A DNA stretch of 64,000 nucleotides from Rubricoccus sp963708165 (GTDB lineage Bacteria; Bacteroidota; Rhodothermia; Rhodothermales; Rubricoccaceae). A program made the position numbers and the translations under genes. Below are positions 17,340 to 26,302 of this stretch, in pieces. Within the stretch, counting starts at the first letter, position 1. Each line of letters opens with the position of its first letter. The DNA is taken from assembly GCA_963708165.1 (NCBI GenBank), contig OY970187.1, forward strand, positions 806,001 to 870,000, in the 5' to 3' direction. Under the pieces are notes generated by a model. It saw only the letters and a program-made list of their open reading frames with translations, did not search any database and was not told the origin of the DNA.

Positions 17340-17864
17340 CTATCCGAGCGCGGCGAGGCGGCTCTGGATCTGGGCGCGATGGCGCTTCAGGTGAGCGTCT
17401 GCGAGCGTGAGCGTGTCCGCGGTGGTCAGCGGGCCGGAGACAGGGTGCGTGAAGACGGCCGCTGCAAGCGTCTGCTCGTCCGCGCCGTCGATAAAGGCGC
17501 GGAGCCAGGCTGCGTTCTCGTTCCAGAGCGTACGGATCTCCGCCAGAGGCCGGTCGCCGCTCGGCCTCATGGTCGCAGACGGCACGGGGACGCGAATGCT
17601 GGAGCGGAGAAGCGTGAGCAAGAACCACCCACGGATGCGCGTCACCACCGAGGGCGGCTGCGTCGGAAGCGCCTCCCAGGCAGGGAGCCCGCGCAGCACC
17701 TCGCGCTCCGCGACGGCGAGGTGCTCCGTGATTTCTAGCACGCTCCAGCCTCCCGCCAGAGGCCGAGCGGCGAGGGCCTCTGGCGGGAGCGCGGCGACCT
17801 CGGCGAGGAGGGCGCGGCGGTCGGCGTCGTAGGCGGCCCGCTGGCGTTGAAGAGTCGGGCGCAT
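17340..17864 (-). CDS. DinB family protein
   Basis: 174 residues from ATG 17864 (MRPTLQRQRAAYDADRRALL). The DinB-like four-helix bundle signature is visible: WSVLEITEHLAVAEREVLRGL with the first metal-ligand His, and LADAHLKRHRAQIQSRL with two further His near the C-terminus. DinB/YfiT-like proteins are metal-dependent thiol transferases or hydrolases of mostly unknown substrate. The family is unrelated to DNA polymerase IV despite the name. Confidence 0.85.
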   Translation of the reverse strand: MRPTLQRQRAAYDADRRALLAEVAALPPEALAARPLAGGWSVLEITEHLAVAEREVLRGLPAWEALPTQPPSVVTRIRGWFLLTLLRSSIRVPVPSATMRPSGDRPLAEIRTLWNENAAWLRAFIDGADEQTLAAAVFTHPVSGPLTTADTLTLADAHLKRHRAQIQSRLAALG

Positions 17865-17923
17865 TGGGCGGAGCGAAGGAGGGTGGACGCGCCAGAGGCC
17901 CCGGACGACCTGCGCCTCTGGCG

Positions 17924-20468
17924 CTAGAACGTGCCGCCGAAGTAGACGGCGTTGAGCAGCAGGCCGTCCGTGCCGTACCAGAAGGCGCGGAAGGCGGGGT
18001 TGAAGTCCATCAGGATGACGCGGCCGCGGCCCAGGCGCGAGGCGCGGAGCGCAGCGGCGCCCGCGAGCCTCTGGCGGACTGCGCCAGAGGCGTACCCGCT
18101 CAGGACCGGCGTGGTGTCGTCGTAGCGGCCTACGTCCACGCCGGAGTTGGTGGAGTCGGGCGCGAAAACGGCCGTGCCGGACTTGAAGACGGGGATGCGC
18201 GCGCCGTAGCCATAGGCCAGCGGGTGCGTGGGATCGACGACGAGGTCGAGGATGGAGCCGCCGAGAGCCTGCGCGCCTCTGGCGCCGTCGCGCTCGGCGT
18301 AGGGGTAGGCGGTGGAATCCGGCGGGGAGCTGCGCGTGGGAGATTCCAGCAGTCCGCCTCTGGCGGCCCATTGTGCGCCGCCCTGCAGGCCGATGACCAC
18401 GCCGCCGCCGCGCACCCAGTCCTTCATGCGCTCGACGTTCTCGTCCGAGAGCGAGTTGTAGGAGCCGTTGGCGAGGATGAGCGTCGTGTAGCGGTCCAGC
18501 GACGGGAGGCTGGCCGGGTCGATGAGCGAGACCTCTTGACCGAAGCGCTCGCTCAGCAGGTGCCAGACCTCGCCGACGCCGTAGGAGCTCGTGCCCTCGC
18601 CTGCCAGAATCGCGACGCTCGGCGCAACGAGCACGGGCCAGTCGTTGCTGCCCAGGTCGTTGCCGCTGGGCGTGAGGCCGGAGTTCAGCGCGAACGCCTC
18701 GACGTGGTCCATCTCCGCGGCCATCATCACGACGGCGTGGACGGAGTCGGGCGTGATCTCGCCCTGCCGCGCCTGCACGATGAGCGTGCCGCGGTCGAAC
18801 TGTTGGCGCGCGCCGCCAGAGGCGGCCTCGAAGGGGCTCTTGGCGAGGCGGACGCGCAGCCCGGCCTCTTGCATCCGGCGCAGCGCGCGCGGCGCGAAGT
18901 AGCGGTTCCAACGCACGGCGTAGGCCACGCGGGCCTGCCCGCCCGTTACGCTGCCGCCGTCATAGGCGGGCACCACCTCGGCGCCCATACGGACGCCTCT
19001 GGCGACCTCGGCCACGTCGGCACCGTAGGCGAGCGGGAAGGTCCAGGCCGAGACGTCGTAGAAGAGGCTGTCGCTGTACTCCAGCGTGCGCTCCATCGCG
19101 GCTTTGACCAGGCGGCCCTGCGTCTGCGCCAGAGGCACGACGTAGGCCTCGCCCGCGCGGTAGGTGCGACCGCCTGCGCTTATGTCCTGCTCCAGCGCGA
19201 ACATCCGTACGCGGCTTCTCGCGAGGGACTGCGCCAGCGCCTGTCCCCGGGTGCGGTTCTCGCCCAGGTTGATGACGTAGGCCGCGCCGCTTCTCTCGCC
19301 AGAGGCCTGGGCGTAGAAGTCGCGGGCGTGCGCCAGAAGCCTCTGGCGGAGCGCGATGGCGCCGCGGAGCGTGGAGATGCTCGTCGCGAGTTGGTTGCGG
19401 ACGCTGACGGCGTAGGTCAGCTCGCCGTTTTGCTCGGTCTCGCGGCGGAGCGCGCGGCTGGACGCCTGCTCGAAGAGGATGCCGACGGCGCCGTTGACGT
19501 CGGGGTAGGTGGAGCCTTTGCCGTAGTAGAAGTCGTCGAAGCTCTCCTCGGAGTAGTAGAACTGGCCGATGCGGTCGAGTTCGGCCGCGTGGTAGGTCGC
19601 GATCTCGCCCGTCAGCGCGTAGGTCTCCTCTGGCGTGTTCGGGTTGTTGCGCGACGGGATGCCGGGCTGGAAGAAGAAGGTGGCCTCGGACCCCATCTCG
19701 TGGTGGTCTGTGCTCACCTGCGGGCGCCAGCTAGTGCCACCACGCCATGCGGCCCTGGCTCTCCTTGAGTTCGGTCGGCAGCCAGTCGCGGTTGAGGTCG
19801 AAGAAGTAGTGGTTGGTGCGTCCGCCGGGCCAGACCTCGCGGTGCTCGCGGTCCTGCGGATCAGCGACCGCGGCCGTCCCGCGGTAGCCGTTGACCCAGT
19901 CTGCGAAGCGGTCGCGCCCGTCCGGGTTGAGCATCGGATCGAGCAGGATGACGGCCTGCGCGAGTTGCGCGTCGATCTCCGGCCCCTGCGCCGCGGCGAG
20001 GTGGTAGAGGTAGACGAGCGCGGCCTCAGTCCCGGAGGCCTCGTTGCCGTGCACGGAGTAGCCCTGGTAGACCACGACGGGCATCGCGCCGAGTTCGCCG
20101 TCCGAGACCGCCTCTGGCGACTCGCTGAGCATCAGGTTGGCGTCGCGGATGGTTTCCAGGCGCGCGTGGTTGGCGGGCGAGGTGACGGTTGCGTGGACGA
20201 GGCGCCGCCCCTCGTACGTGCTTCCGTGGTAGCCCGCGGCCACGCGTGGCGACGCGGCAGCGACGGCCTCGACGTAGCGAATGACCTCCTCCGGCCGCGT
20301 GTGCCGCTCGCCGATGCGATAGCCCAGCACGGCCTCTGGCGTGGGGATGGCGGCGTCGTAGCTCGCGGTGCCCTCGATGGCGTAGGGCGTCGCCAGAGGC
20401 ACCTGCGGTTGGGCGCCAGAGGCGGCGGCGGTGAGGAGGAGTGCGGCGAGGGCCGAGAGGCGAAGCAT
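17924..20468 (-). pseudogene. Secreted M14 zinc carboxypeptidase, frameshifted
   Basis: The N-terminal part starts at ATG 20468 with a signal peptide (MLRLSALAALLLTAAASG). It has the zinc-binding HxxE in YSVHGNEASGTEAALVYLYH and NPDGRDRFADW, then stops at TAG 19731-19733 right after GRMAWWH. The next frame resumes as SWRPQVSTDHHEMGSEATFFFQPG, which holds the third zinc ligand (DHHEMG), and runs to 17924. The total, 2545 nt, is 848 codons plus one base, so one extra base at 19733 explains the break. The C-terminal part resembles the glutamine-amidotransferase-like domain found in long M14 proteins (VRGGGVVIGLQGGAQWA). Either decay or a sequencing insertion. Confidence 0.8.
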
Positions 20469-20568
20469 GGTGGGGCGGTTGGCTTGGGTGGAACCTACTT
20501 CGCCTTCGGAGCGCAGAGGCCGGACGTTGATGCCAGCGCGTGTGATGCCTCGCGCGACATTGCACTAC

Positions 20569-20594
20569 CTCACGCCAGAGGCCTCTGGCGTGAG
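20569..20594. repeat. Extended 26-bp palindrome containing the dispersed motif
   Basis: The CGCCAGAGGCCTCTGGCG core is flanked by CTCA and TGAG, giving a perfect 26-bp palindrome. It sits between the M14 gene start and the stop of the motif-free cassette, and marks the left limit of that island. Confidence 0.9.
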
Positions 20595-20613
20595 GGCGAC
20601 CTGAGATAATCGA

Positions 20614-21600
20614 CTACCCCACAAAGCTGACCGAGGAGACGGTCAACAAACGTGCACGACCTTCCGGGTCGAATTCCACAACTCCTTTGACCATCACACG
20701 CCTATTGGTCCACGACGGTGCCACTTCTGTAAATCGCTCATCGTACTTGCAGCGGACTTCCTCCACTGAGGGACGGCCGATCCGACGGAGGTAGAACCGG
20801 CGGAGGTCTAAGTCGATCTCTCGCACAGTCCCCTCATACTGTTCCTGTGTCTCAAGGGCCTGACGGGGAGCGGTAATCCTCCGGATGTCTCGGGCCAGTT
20901 TGCGGGATCCAGTAGTGAGTGCTGCGGCCTTAGGCCTATCAGGAAGCGAGCGACCACTCACCTCGATTGAAGTGATGTTGCTCCGCCCTGAAGGTGCAAG
21001 TTCTTGGGCAGCGAGGAGCGCAGCGTCACGAACTGCTGGATCTGGGATGTCGAGTTCAAGTTGCTCTATCGACACTCCATCTGCGAGATCTCTGGTTACG
21101 GTTCCGAGAGCCTTAAGCGCTTCCCTCGTGGCGTACAGAAGCGGATCGTCTTCGCCCAGAAGGAGCGTCTCTGAATCTGGGACTGAGAACCCGACTATAA
21201 GACTTCCTGGCCCTAGTGCAGTGAGCGTGAGGTCCATTTCTGTAGCCCCTCTTTCACTAGAGTCAGCTACTGCACGCGCAACTCTCTTGACGCTCTTTTT
21301 GACCTTGTCAAACAGATCTGTCAGGAGAGAAAGACTGGGCTCTTGACCATCAACAGCAGGGCCTCTCAAGCGAAAGACCAAGTCTGATTTGTCTTCAGCT
21401 ATCGCACGAGGCATCTCTCGCTCGTATATCTCTGTGAGCATCTCGTAATGAGGCTCAAGCGTGCGACTTATCTCTTCATCGTCTAATCCTGCCGCCCGAG
21501 CGTAGCTCTCCATCGACCCAATTTGCTCGTGGATCAGTCGCGCTTTGGCCCTAGTTGCCTCGACCCAGCCCATGACAGGATGCTCTGGTTTGGGTTCCAT
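20614..21600 (-). CDS. Hypothetical protein, partner of DUF6932 protein
   Basis: 328 residues from ATG 21600 (MEPKPEHPVMGWVEATRAK). Not recognised. The N-terminal third is helical and acidic (SYARAAGLDDEEISRTLEPHYEMLTEIYEREM). The centre has an alpha/beta stretch (ATEMDLTLTALGPGSLIVGF). The end is beta-rich (NRRVMVKGVVEFDPEGRARLL). It has no signal peptide or membrane helix, so it is probably cytoplasmic. It begins 1 nt after the stop of the DUF6932 gene, so the two are coupled. The gene contains no copy of the dispersed motif and uses more A/T-ending codons than its neighbours, suggesting recent acquisition. A toxin-antitoxin-like or defence role is possible but unproven. Confidence 0.7.
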   Translation of the reverse strand: MEPKPEHPVMGWVEATRAKARLIHEQIGSMESYARAAGLDDEEISRTLEPHYEMLTEIYEREMPRAIAEDKSDLVFRLRGPAVDGQEPSLSLLTDLFDKVKKSVKRVARAVADSSERGATEMDLTLTALGPGSLIVGFSVPDSETLLLGEDDPLLYATREALKALGTVTRDLADGVSIEQLELDIPDPAVRDAALLAAQELAPSGRSNITSIEVSGRSLPDRPKAAALTTGSRKLARDIRRITAPRQALETQEQYEGTVREIDLDLRRFYLRRIGRPSVEEVRCKYDERFTEVAPSWTNRRVMVKGVVEFDPEGRARLLTVSSVSFVG

Positions 21601-21601
21601 G

Positions 21602-22057
21602 TTAGGAGTCGGTGAGAGGAACGCGGAGAATGCCTTTTCGAAAGTCAGGCCCCAATCCGAGATCGAGTGCCACCTCAAGTCTCAGTCTCTGGAATAAGTC
21701 TTTGAAGTCGCCTCCAGGACCGGATGTCTGCTTGAGGCAGTCAACGTGGTACTTACGCTTTATCTCGGCCCGGTCATAGGCCCTGAGGAAAGCTGCCGCC
21801 CTTAGGGGATCCTCCGGCAGCACGACCACCACATCAACGTCGCCTGGGCGGTCCTTAGCCGTGATGTAGCTGCCATCGATGTAAAGAAAGCCGGGAAGAC
21901 CGAAACCTTCCAGCCAACTTCTAAAACTTAGAAGACCTTTCCCAATCGCCTTACGCTTGGTGTTCTGCCTCCCGAAACGCTTATTCAGTTCCGTCAGCGT
22001 GCAGTCATATATGCCTGCTGGCAAGAAGCCATATGAGTCATGGTCGGGAATCGGCAC
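21602..22057 (-). CDS. DUF6932 family protein (nucleotidyltransferase-like)
   Basis: 151 residues from GTG 22057 (read MPIPDHDSYGFLPAGIYDC), the usual family start. A TTG at 22096 would add 13 residues. The segment TLTELNKRFG is followed by FLYIDGSYITAKDRPGDVDVVVVLP. This GS...D.D arrangement is the nucleotidyltransferase core (acidic pair in GDVDVVV). A final helix region reads KDLFQRLRLEVALDLGLG. The enzymatic activity is inferred from the fold only. Coupled to the downstream hypothetical gene. Together they form an AT-richer, motif-free two-gene cassette next to tRNA-Ser. Confidence 0.72.
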   Translation of the reverse strand: MPIPDHDSYGFLPAGIYDCTLTELNKRFGRQNTKRKAIGKGLLSFRSWLEGFGLPGFLYIDGSYITAKDRPGDVDVVVVLPEDPLRAAAFLRAYDRAEIKRKYHVDCLKQTSGPGGDFKDLFQRLRLEVALDLGLGPDFRKGILRVPLTDS

Positions 22058-22177
22058 GTCTGAGGCGTAAGTGCGAGCGTGTAACTGTATCCACAAGTGT
22101 CGGCTTTTCCTAATCTGGAGTTAAGCCGCGCCACAAGCGCTACCATCGGAGTACACGTGCGCCCTCTCGCACTGACC

Positions 22178-22195
22178 CGCCAGAGGCCTCTGGCG
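22178..22195. repeat. Dispersed palindrome CGCCAGAGGCCTCTGGCG
   Basis: Lies between the DUF6932 cassette and the tRNA-Ser terminator and marks the right limit of the motif-free island. Confidence 0.9.
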
Positions 22196-22199
22196 CCAC

Positions 22200-22233
22200 A
22201 AAAAACGCCCCACACGAAGCCGTGCGGGGCGTT
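22200..22233 (-). terminator. Intrinsic terminator of tRNA-Ser
   Basis: On the minus strand CGCCCCGCACGG and TGTGGGGCG form a GC-rich stem with a CTTCG-type loop, followed by six T. It begins directly after the tRNA 3' end. Confidence 0.85.
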
Positions 22234-22234
22234 G

Positions 22235-22323
22235 CGGAGAAGGGGGGATTCGAACCCCCGGTACCCCGTAAAGGGTACACTGCTTTAGCAAAGCAGCGGT
22301 TTCAGCCACTCACCCACTTCTCC
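22235..22323 (-). tRNA. tRNA-Ser (anticodon GCT)
   Basis: Minus strand: acceptor arms GGAGAAG and CTTCTCC with discriminator G. The anticodon loop TTTGCTAAA gives anticodon GCT. A long variable arm (GTGTACCCTTTACGGGGTAC) is typical of tRNA-Ser, and the T arm has GGTTCGAATCC. CCA is not encoded. Confidence 0.95.
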
Positions 22324-22407
22324 GTGGGGCGCCCAAACTAGAGCCGCGGGCACGCGCGAGACAACCGTCCGCGCCATCGCCACACAGATTTCGACAGCGC
22401 GGCGCCA

Positions 22408-22425
22408 CGCCAGAGGCCTCTGGCG
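22408..22425. repeat. Dispersed palindrome CGCCAGAGGCCTCTGGCG
   Basis: Between the tRNA-Ser 5' end and the potassium channel gene stop, with another half-site near 22466. Confidence 0.9.
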
Positions 22426-22486
22426 GAGAGCCGGGCGCGTCTCTGGGGTCGCGCAGCGGCACGCGCCAGAGGCGGCGGGAGTGGCC

Positions 22487-24193
22487 TCAGGAGCCGTCGC
22501 CGAACGTCTCGCCGAACTCGGCGCGCTGCGCCGCATCGCCGAGCATGAGCATCTGCGTGTCGGCCGTGAGGACGGTCGAGGGCGAGAGGTCCGTCGTGGT
22601 GGTGCCGTCGTCCTTGAGCGCGATGACGCTCATCCCTGTCTTCGCGCCGATGCCCGTCTCCGCCAGTGTCTTCCCGACGAGCGAGCGAGGCGTGGGGACC
22701 GAGAACACGTCGACCTCCTCGCCGAGGACGAGCAGTTCGTTGTTCTTCAGGATAGAGAGGACCGCCTGCGCGCCCAGCGAGGCGTAGCTCAGCACGAAGT
22801 CCGCCCCGGCCCGGTGCATGGCCTCGATGTTGCGCTCGTGCGTGATCCGGCTCACGATGCGGAGGTCGGGATTGAGGTTGCGGCAGTACGAGGCGAGAAA
22901 GATGTTCATCGCGTCGTCGTTGGTCGTGAGCACGACCGAGGGGGCGCTGAGCAGCCCGGCCTCGCTGAGCAGGTGGTAGTCCGAGGCGTCGCCCACCAGC
23001 ACGCGGGTACACACGTCCGCGAGCCGCTCGCACAGGACTGCCTCGCGCTCCACGAGCGTGACCGGGATCCCGCGAGCCTTCAACGCCCGCGCAGCCGCCG
23101 CACCGACCCGTCCGCCACCGATCACGATGACCGGGTTCGGGTTCGCGCTGTAGATGACCAGCAGCTCATCCAGCGCGCCCAGTTGCTCCTCCGTGCCGAT
23201 CACGACGAGCACGCTGGAATCGGTCAGCGGCGTGTCCGGCCGGGCCGGGAGCAGGTGCCCGCGCTCCCACACCGCCACCACGTTCACGCCCGAGATCTCT
23301 CGGAGCCGCGTCTCGCGGATGGTCCGCTTCGCCAGAGGCGTGTGGTGCACCGGCAGTTCGGCGATGAGAAGGTCCTCGAAGTGCCCGATGGGGTGCAACT
23401 GCGCGTTCTGCGCATTGACGCGGTTGACCAGTTGCTCCCCGAGCCACTGCTTGAGCGGGAGGACGTGCGTGGCCCCGCTGAGCTCCAGCACGTCGATGGC
23501 CTCTTGCGCGCTGGAGGTCGCCACGATGGGGACCTCTGGCGCGGCCTCGCGAACGGTGAGGATGATGCTCGTGTTGAGCGTGTCTTTCCGGTTCGCAAAA
23601 ATCATCCGCGCGTGGTCCAACGCGAGACCCTTGTAGGTTTCGGTGCTGTCGACCTCGCCCGTGATGACCGAGAGGCCGTCCAGCGAGTACTCCGATGCGA
23701 CGGTCGGGTCCTCCTCCAGGATGAAGTACGGGATGCCCTCGCGCTCCAAGCGCCGGATCAGCCCGGGCGTGATCGAGTCATAGGCGCAGATCACGACGTG
23801 GCCTGTGGTCCCGCGTGGAACAGAACGCGGCGCCCGGCGCCGCACCTGCGCCTCCAGCCACGGCGCGTAGAAAAAGCGGATGAACGCGAACGGCAGCACG
23901 ATCAGCAGCAAGATGATCCCCGAGAGCAGCACGAGAATGCTGAACAGCCGCCCCAGGTCGCTCTCGAACGTGATGTCGCCGAAGCCCAGCGTGCTCATGA
24001 CCGTCAGCGTCCAGTAGAAGCCGGTCACCCACGAGTGCTCCTTGCCCTCGTGGAGCATCACGAAGTGGAACGCGATGGCGAACACCACGATCACCGCCGT
24101 CACGAACGCGACGTATTGCATCAGCGCCCGCATGTTGCGCCGGACGGTCGTGTCGCGGAAGAAGTAGGAAAGCTGGACGCCGACGAATTTCAT
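22487..24193 (-). CDS. Potassium channel family protein with two RCK/TrkA domains
   Basis: 568 residues from ATG 24193 (MKFVGVQLSYFFRDTTVRR). Two membrane helices flank a pore loop whose selectivity filter is VMSTLGFGD, the TxGFGD type. A first RCK (TrkA-N) domain follows (HVVICAYDSITPGLIRRLEREG). A second, more canonical RCK has the Rossmann GGGRVGAAAARALKARGIP. A TrkA-C-like domain is in between and at the end (SLVGKTLAETGIGAKTGMSVIALKDDG). These proteins form tetrameric ligand-gated K+ channels in the inner membrane. The upstream frame extension to 24976 overlaps the divergent M24 gene and is rejected. Confidence 0.92.
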   Translation of the reverse strand: MKFVGVQLSYFFRDTTVRRNMRALMQYVAFVTAVIVVFAIAFHFVMLHEGKEHSWVTGFYWTLTVMSTLGFGDITFESDLGRLFSILVLLSGIILLLIVLPFAFIRFFYAPWLEAQVRRRAPRSVPRGTTGHVVICAYDSITPGLIRRLEREGIPYFILEEDPTVASEYSLDGLSVITGEVDSTETYKGLALDHARMIFANRKDTLNTSIILTVREAAPEVPIVATSSAQEAIDVLELSGATHVLPLKQWLGEQLVNRVNAQNAQLHPIGHFEDLLIAELPVHHTPLAKRTIRETRLREISGVNVVAVWERGHLLPARPDTPLTDSSVLVVIGTEEQLGALDELLVIYSANPNPVIVIGGGRVGAAAARALKARGIPVTLVEREAVLCERLADVCTRVLVGDASDYHLLSEAGLLSAPSVVLTTNDDAMNIFLASYCRNLNPDLRIVSRITHERNIEAMHRAGADFVLSYASLGAQAVLSILKNNELLVLGEEVDVFSVPTPRSLVGKTLAETGIGAKTGMSVIALKDDGTTTTDLSPSTVLTADTQMLMLGDAAQRAEFGETFGDGS

Positions 24194-24272
24194 AGCGGCA
24201 GGATGGGGCCGAGGAAGACGCGGATCGCGCCGCTGCGGCGCAGTATAGACCCCTCTTCCCACCCATGCGCCG

Positions 24273-24290
24273 CGCCAGAGGCCTCTGGCG
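24273..24290. repeat. Dispersed palindrome in divergent promoter region
   Basis: CGCCAGAGGCCTCTGGCG lies 34 nt upstream of the M24 peptidase start, in the 130-nt gap between divergent genes. Confidence 0.9.
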
Positions 24291-24323
24291 GTAGGTTCGG
24301 ATCTCCCCTTCTCCCCCGCCCCG

Positions 24324-25685
24324 ATGCGCGCTCTCCTCTTCGCGTTCCTGCTCCCGCTCGCCGCCGTCGCGCCAAAGGCCCAGACTGCCGCGCCAGAGGC
24401 GCAACCCTCCATGCCAGCGCCAGAGGCCTCTGGCGATCCGTGGCCATCCATCCGCGCCGAGCGCATCGCCACGCTCCTCCCCGACGCGATGGACCGCGCG
24501 GGCGTCGACGCCTGGCTCGTGCTCTGCCGCGAGAACGACAACGACCCGATGGCGCGGCACGTCGGCTGCGAGAACGCAGGCGGCGAGGCCGCCTTCCTGT
24601 TTTTCCGCATGGCGTTCACGGGTTCGGCCTCTGGCGCCAGAGGCCCGGGCGTGGCGCCGTTCGCCGTCTCTCCCGCAGGCGAGGCCGCGTCGCTGGCTGA
24701 GTTGGGACGGCAGGAGGTGATCGAGATCCCACGCGGCGAGAGTGTCTGGCCGTCGGTCGCAGCGCTGTTCGAGCGCTTCGCGCCAGAGGTGATCGCGATC
24801 AACCGCGGCGGCTCGCCCATCGCGGACGGGCTCTCGTCCACGCAGTACGAGCGGATGCAGGCCGGGCTGGGTGGGTGGATGGACCGCACCACGTCGGCTG
24901 AGACGCTAATCTCGGAGTGGCTCTCGGTCAAGACGCCAGAGGAGGTCGAGATCATGCGCCGCGCCGCAGCCCTCACCGCACAGTGGCAGGTGGAGGCCTA
25001 CGCCGCAGCCGTTCCTGGCGTCACGACCGACCGCGACATCGCGGACATGCTAGAGGCCAAGATGCAGGAAGCGGGCGTCGGCGACGGGTGGGCGCCGGAT
25101 CAGAACCCGGCCGTCAACTCCGGCCGAGACCGCGGCCACTCCCACCCCACCGACCGCGTCATCCAGCCCGGCGACTTCATCCAGACCGACTTCGGCATCC
25201 GCGTGGGCGATATGTGGGTGACCGACATCCAGCGCTTCGCCTACGTCCTGGGTGCGGGCGAGACCGAGGCGCCGCCAGAGGCGCGGGCAAAATGGGAGGC
25301 CGCCAAGCGCGGACGGCAAGCCGCCTTCAACGCCATGCGCCCGGGCGCCAGAGGCGTCGACGTGGACCGAGCGCAGCGCGCGGAGATGCGCGCCAGCGGC
25401 TCGCTGCCCGTCATGTGGAGCACCGGCCACCCGGTCGGCTACTGGGCGCACGACAGTGGCCCCAGCCTGGGAGGCGGCCAAGAGGGCCGCACACCCTCGG
25501 GCCGACAACTCGCCGTCCTCCGCCCCGGCATGACCTTCGCCTTCGACGGCTTCCACAGCTGGCCTCTGGCGGAGGGCGAGACGAAGACAATCTCGGTCGA
25601 GGAGATGGTGGTTATCACGGAGACGGGCGCGGAGTGGCTGGTGCCGCCGCAGGAGGACCTGATCCTGATTCGCTCGCGGGATTGA
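24324..25685 (+). CDS. Secreted M24 family metallopeptidase (Xaa-Pro aminopeptidase-like)
   Basis: 453 residues from ATG 24324 (MRALLFAFLLPLAAVAPKAQ, signal peptide). The mature N-terminus (APEAQPSMPAPEASGD) is largely motif-encoded. The creatinase-like N-terminal domain includes TGSASGARGPG, encoded by a full palindrome at 24627-24644. The C-terminal pita-bread domain has the metal ligands in order: Asp in IQTDFGI, Asp in VTDIQRF, His in STGHPVGYWAH and Glu in ISVEEMVVIT. It likely trims N-terminal residues from proline-containing peptides in the periplasm. Monocistronic and convergent with the transposase gene. Confidence 0.9.
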   Translation: MRALLFAFLLPLAAVAPKAQTAAPEAQPSMPAPEASGDPWPSIRAERIATLLPDAMDRAGVDAWLVLCRENDNDPMARHVGCENAGGEAAFLFFRMAFTGSASGARGPGVAPFAVSPAGEAASLAELGRQEVIEIPRGESVWPSVAALFERFAPEVIAINRGGSPIADGLSSTQYERMQAGLGGWMDRTTSAETLISEWLSVKTPEEVEIMRRAAALTAQWQVEAYAAAVPGVTTDRDIADMLEAKMQEAGVGDGWAPDQNPAVNSGRDRGHSHPTDRVIQPGDFIQTDFGIRVGDMWVTDIQRFAYVLGAGETEAPPEARAKWEAAKRGRQAAFNAMRPGARGVDVDRAQRAEMRASGSLPVMWSTGHPVGYWAHDSGPSLGGGQEGRTPSGRQLAVLRPGMTFAFDGFHSWPLAEGETKTISVEEMVVITETGAEWLVPPQEDLILIRSRD

Positions 25686-25703
25686 GCCTCTGGCGCCAGA
25701 GGC
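25686..25703. repeat. Dispersed palindrome at the M24 stop
   Basis: GCCTCTGGCGCCAGAGGC starts at the base immediately after the TGA of the M24 gene, between convergent genes. Confidence 0.9.
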
Positions 25704-25719
25704 CTGGGCTTAGATCTGG

Positions 25720-25816
25720 GTAGGGACGCCTCGCCGAGGCGTCCGCGTTCGACCGCGGCGCTTTGCGTTTCACTACGGCCCTTCGCGACACGGCGCGCTC
25801 GGCGAGCACGCCCTAC
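25720..25816. repeat. Left REP pair of the RAYT element
   Basis: Two imperfect inverted REP units: 25720-25745 (GTAGGGACGCC...GGCGTCCG) and 25792-25816 (GGCGCGCTCGG...GCCCTAC). The second unit overlaps the stop codon of the transposase gene. The same pair, in the same order, recurs on the other side of the gene. Confidence 0.85.
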
Positions 25817-26265
25817 CTCTCTCGCGCAAACGACCAGACGTACGGCCAGTCCTCAGCACATTCGGTGAGACCTGTCCGAGCAGGGTTCTGCCGGATGTAC
25901 TCGGCCTTCCTCTCCACCTCGTCTGGACCGCGGAGCCGATGCTCGAAGAAGTCCCGCTGCCACTCAACTCCGAGTTGGCGTGCGGTGAACCGCTTCCAGT
26001 CTGTCATCACCTTTTGCACTCCCACCTCCGCGTTGAACCTCGCGATCATGTGGAGGTGATCGGGCATAAGCAGAAACAGTGGAACGTCCCATTGCACACG
26101 CTGAACTCGGAACGCAACGCTGTCTGCAATTTCTTCCGCGAGTCCAGGGACGCACAGTGTGTTAGTCCTCCGCTTCTTTGCGCAGACAGTCACGAAGATC
26201 TTGGCCTCTGGCGCGACCCACTCGGGAGGATTGTGCGGTAGCCTCTGGCGGATGGGGCGGCTCAT
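25813..26265 (-). CDS. REP-associated tyrosine transposase (RAYT, Y1_Tnp family)
   Basis: 150 residues from ATG 26265 (MSRPIRQRLPHNPPEW); a TTG at 26271 would add two. The HUH motif is in PLFLLMPDHLHMIARF. The catalytic Tyr region is RKAEYIRQNPARTGL, followed by WPYVWSF, all classic RAYT features. RAYTs are single-copy, domesticated IS200/IS605 relatives that mobilise REP elements through single-strand nicking. REP pairs flank it on both sides. The gene itself carries copies of the dispersed motif (encoding RQRLP and APEAKI), so the motif has spread into it. Its usual length is about 150-170 residues, so it appears intact. Confidence 0.9.
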   Translation of the reverse strand: MSRPIRQRLPHNPPEWVAPEAKIFVTVCAKKRRTNTLCVPGLAEEIADSVAFRVQRVQWDVPLFLLMPDHLHMIARFNAEVGVQKVMTDWKRFTARQLGVEWQRDFFEHRLRGPDEVERKAEYIRQNPARTGLTECAEDWPYVWSFARER

Positions 26266-26302
26266 ATGCAACTCGCATGCTGGAACCGCAACCTAATAGG
26301 TG

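Noticed and set aside
17864..19768. 634-codon frame antisense to the M14 peptidase
   Set aside because: Shadow frame; the opposite strand has zinc ligands and family sequence.
22481..24700. 739-codon frame antisense to the potassium channel and overlapping the M24 gene
   Set aside because: Shadow frame crossing two real genes in different orientations.
24194..24976. N-terminal extension of the potassium channel to 24976
   Set aside because: It would overlap the divergent M24 gene, and its sequence is repeat-derived peptide; MKFVGVQL at 24193 is a natural start.
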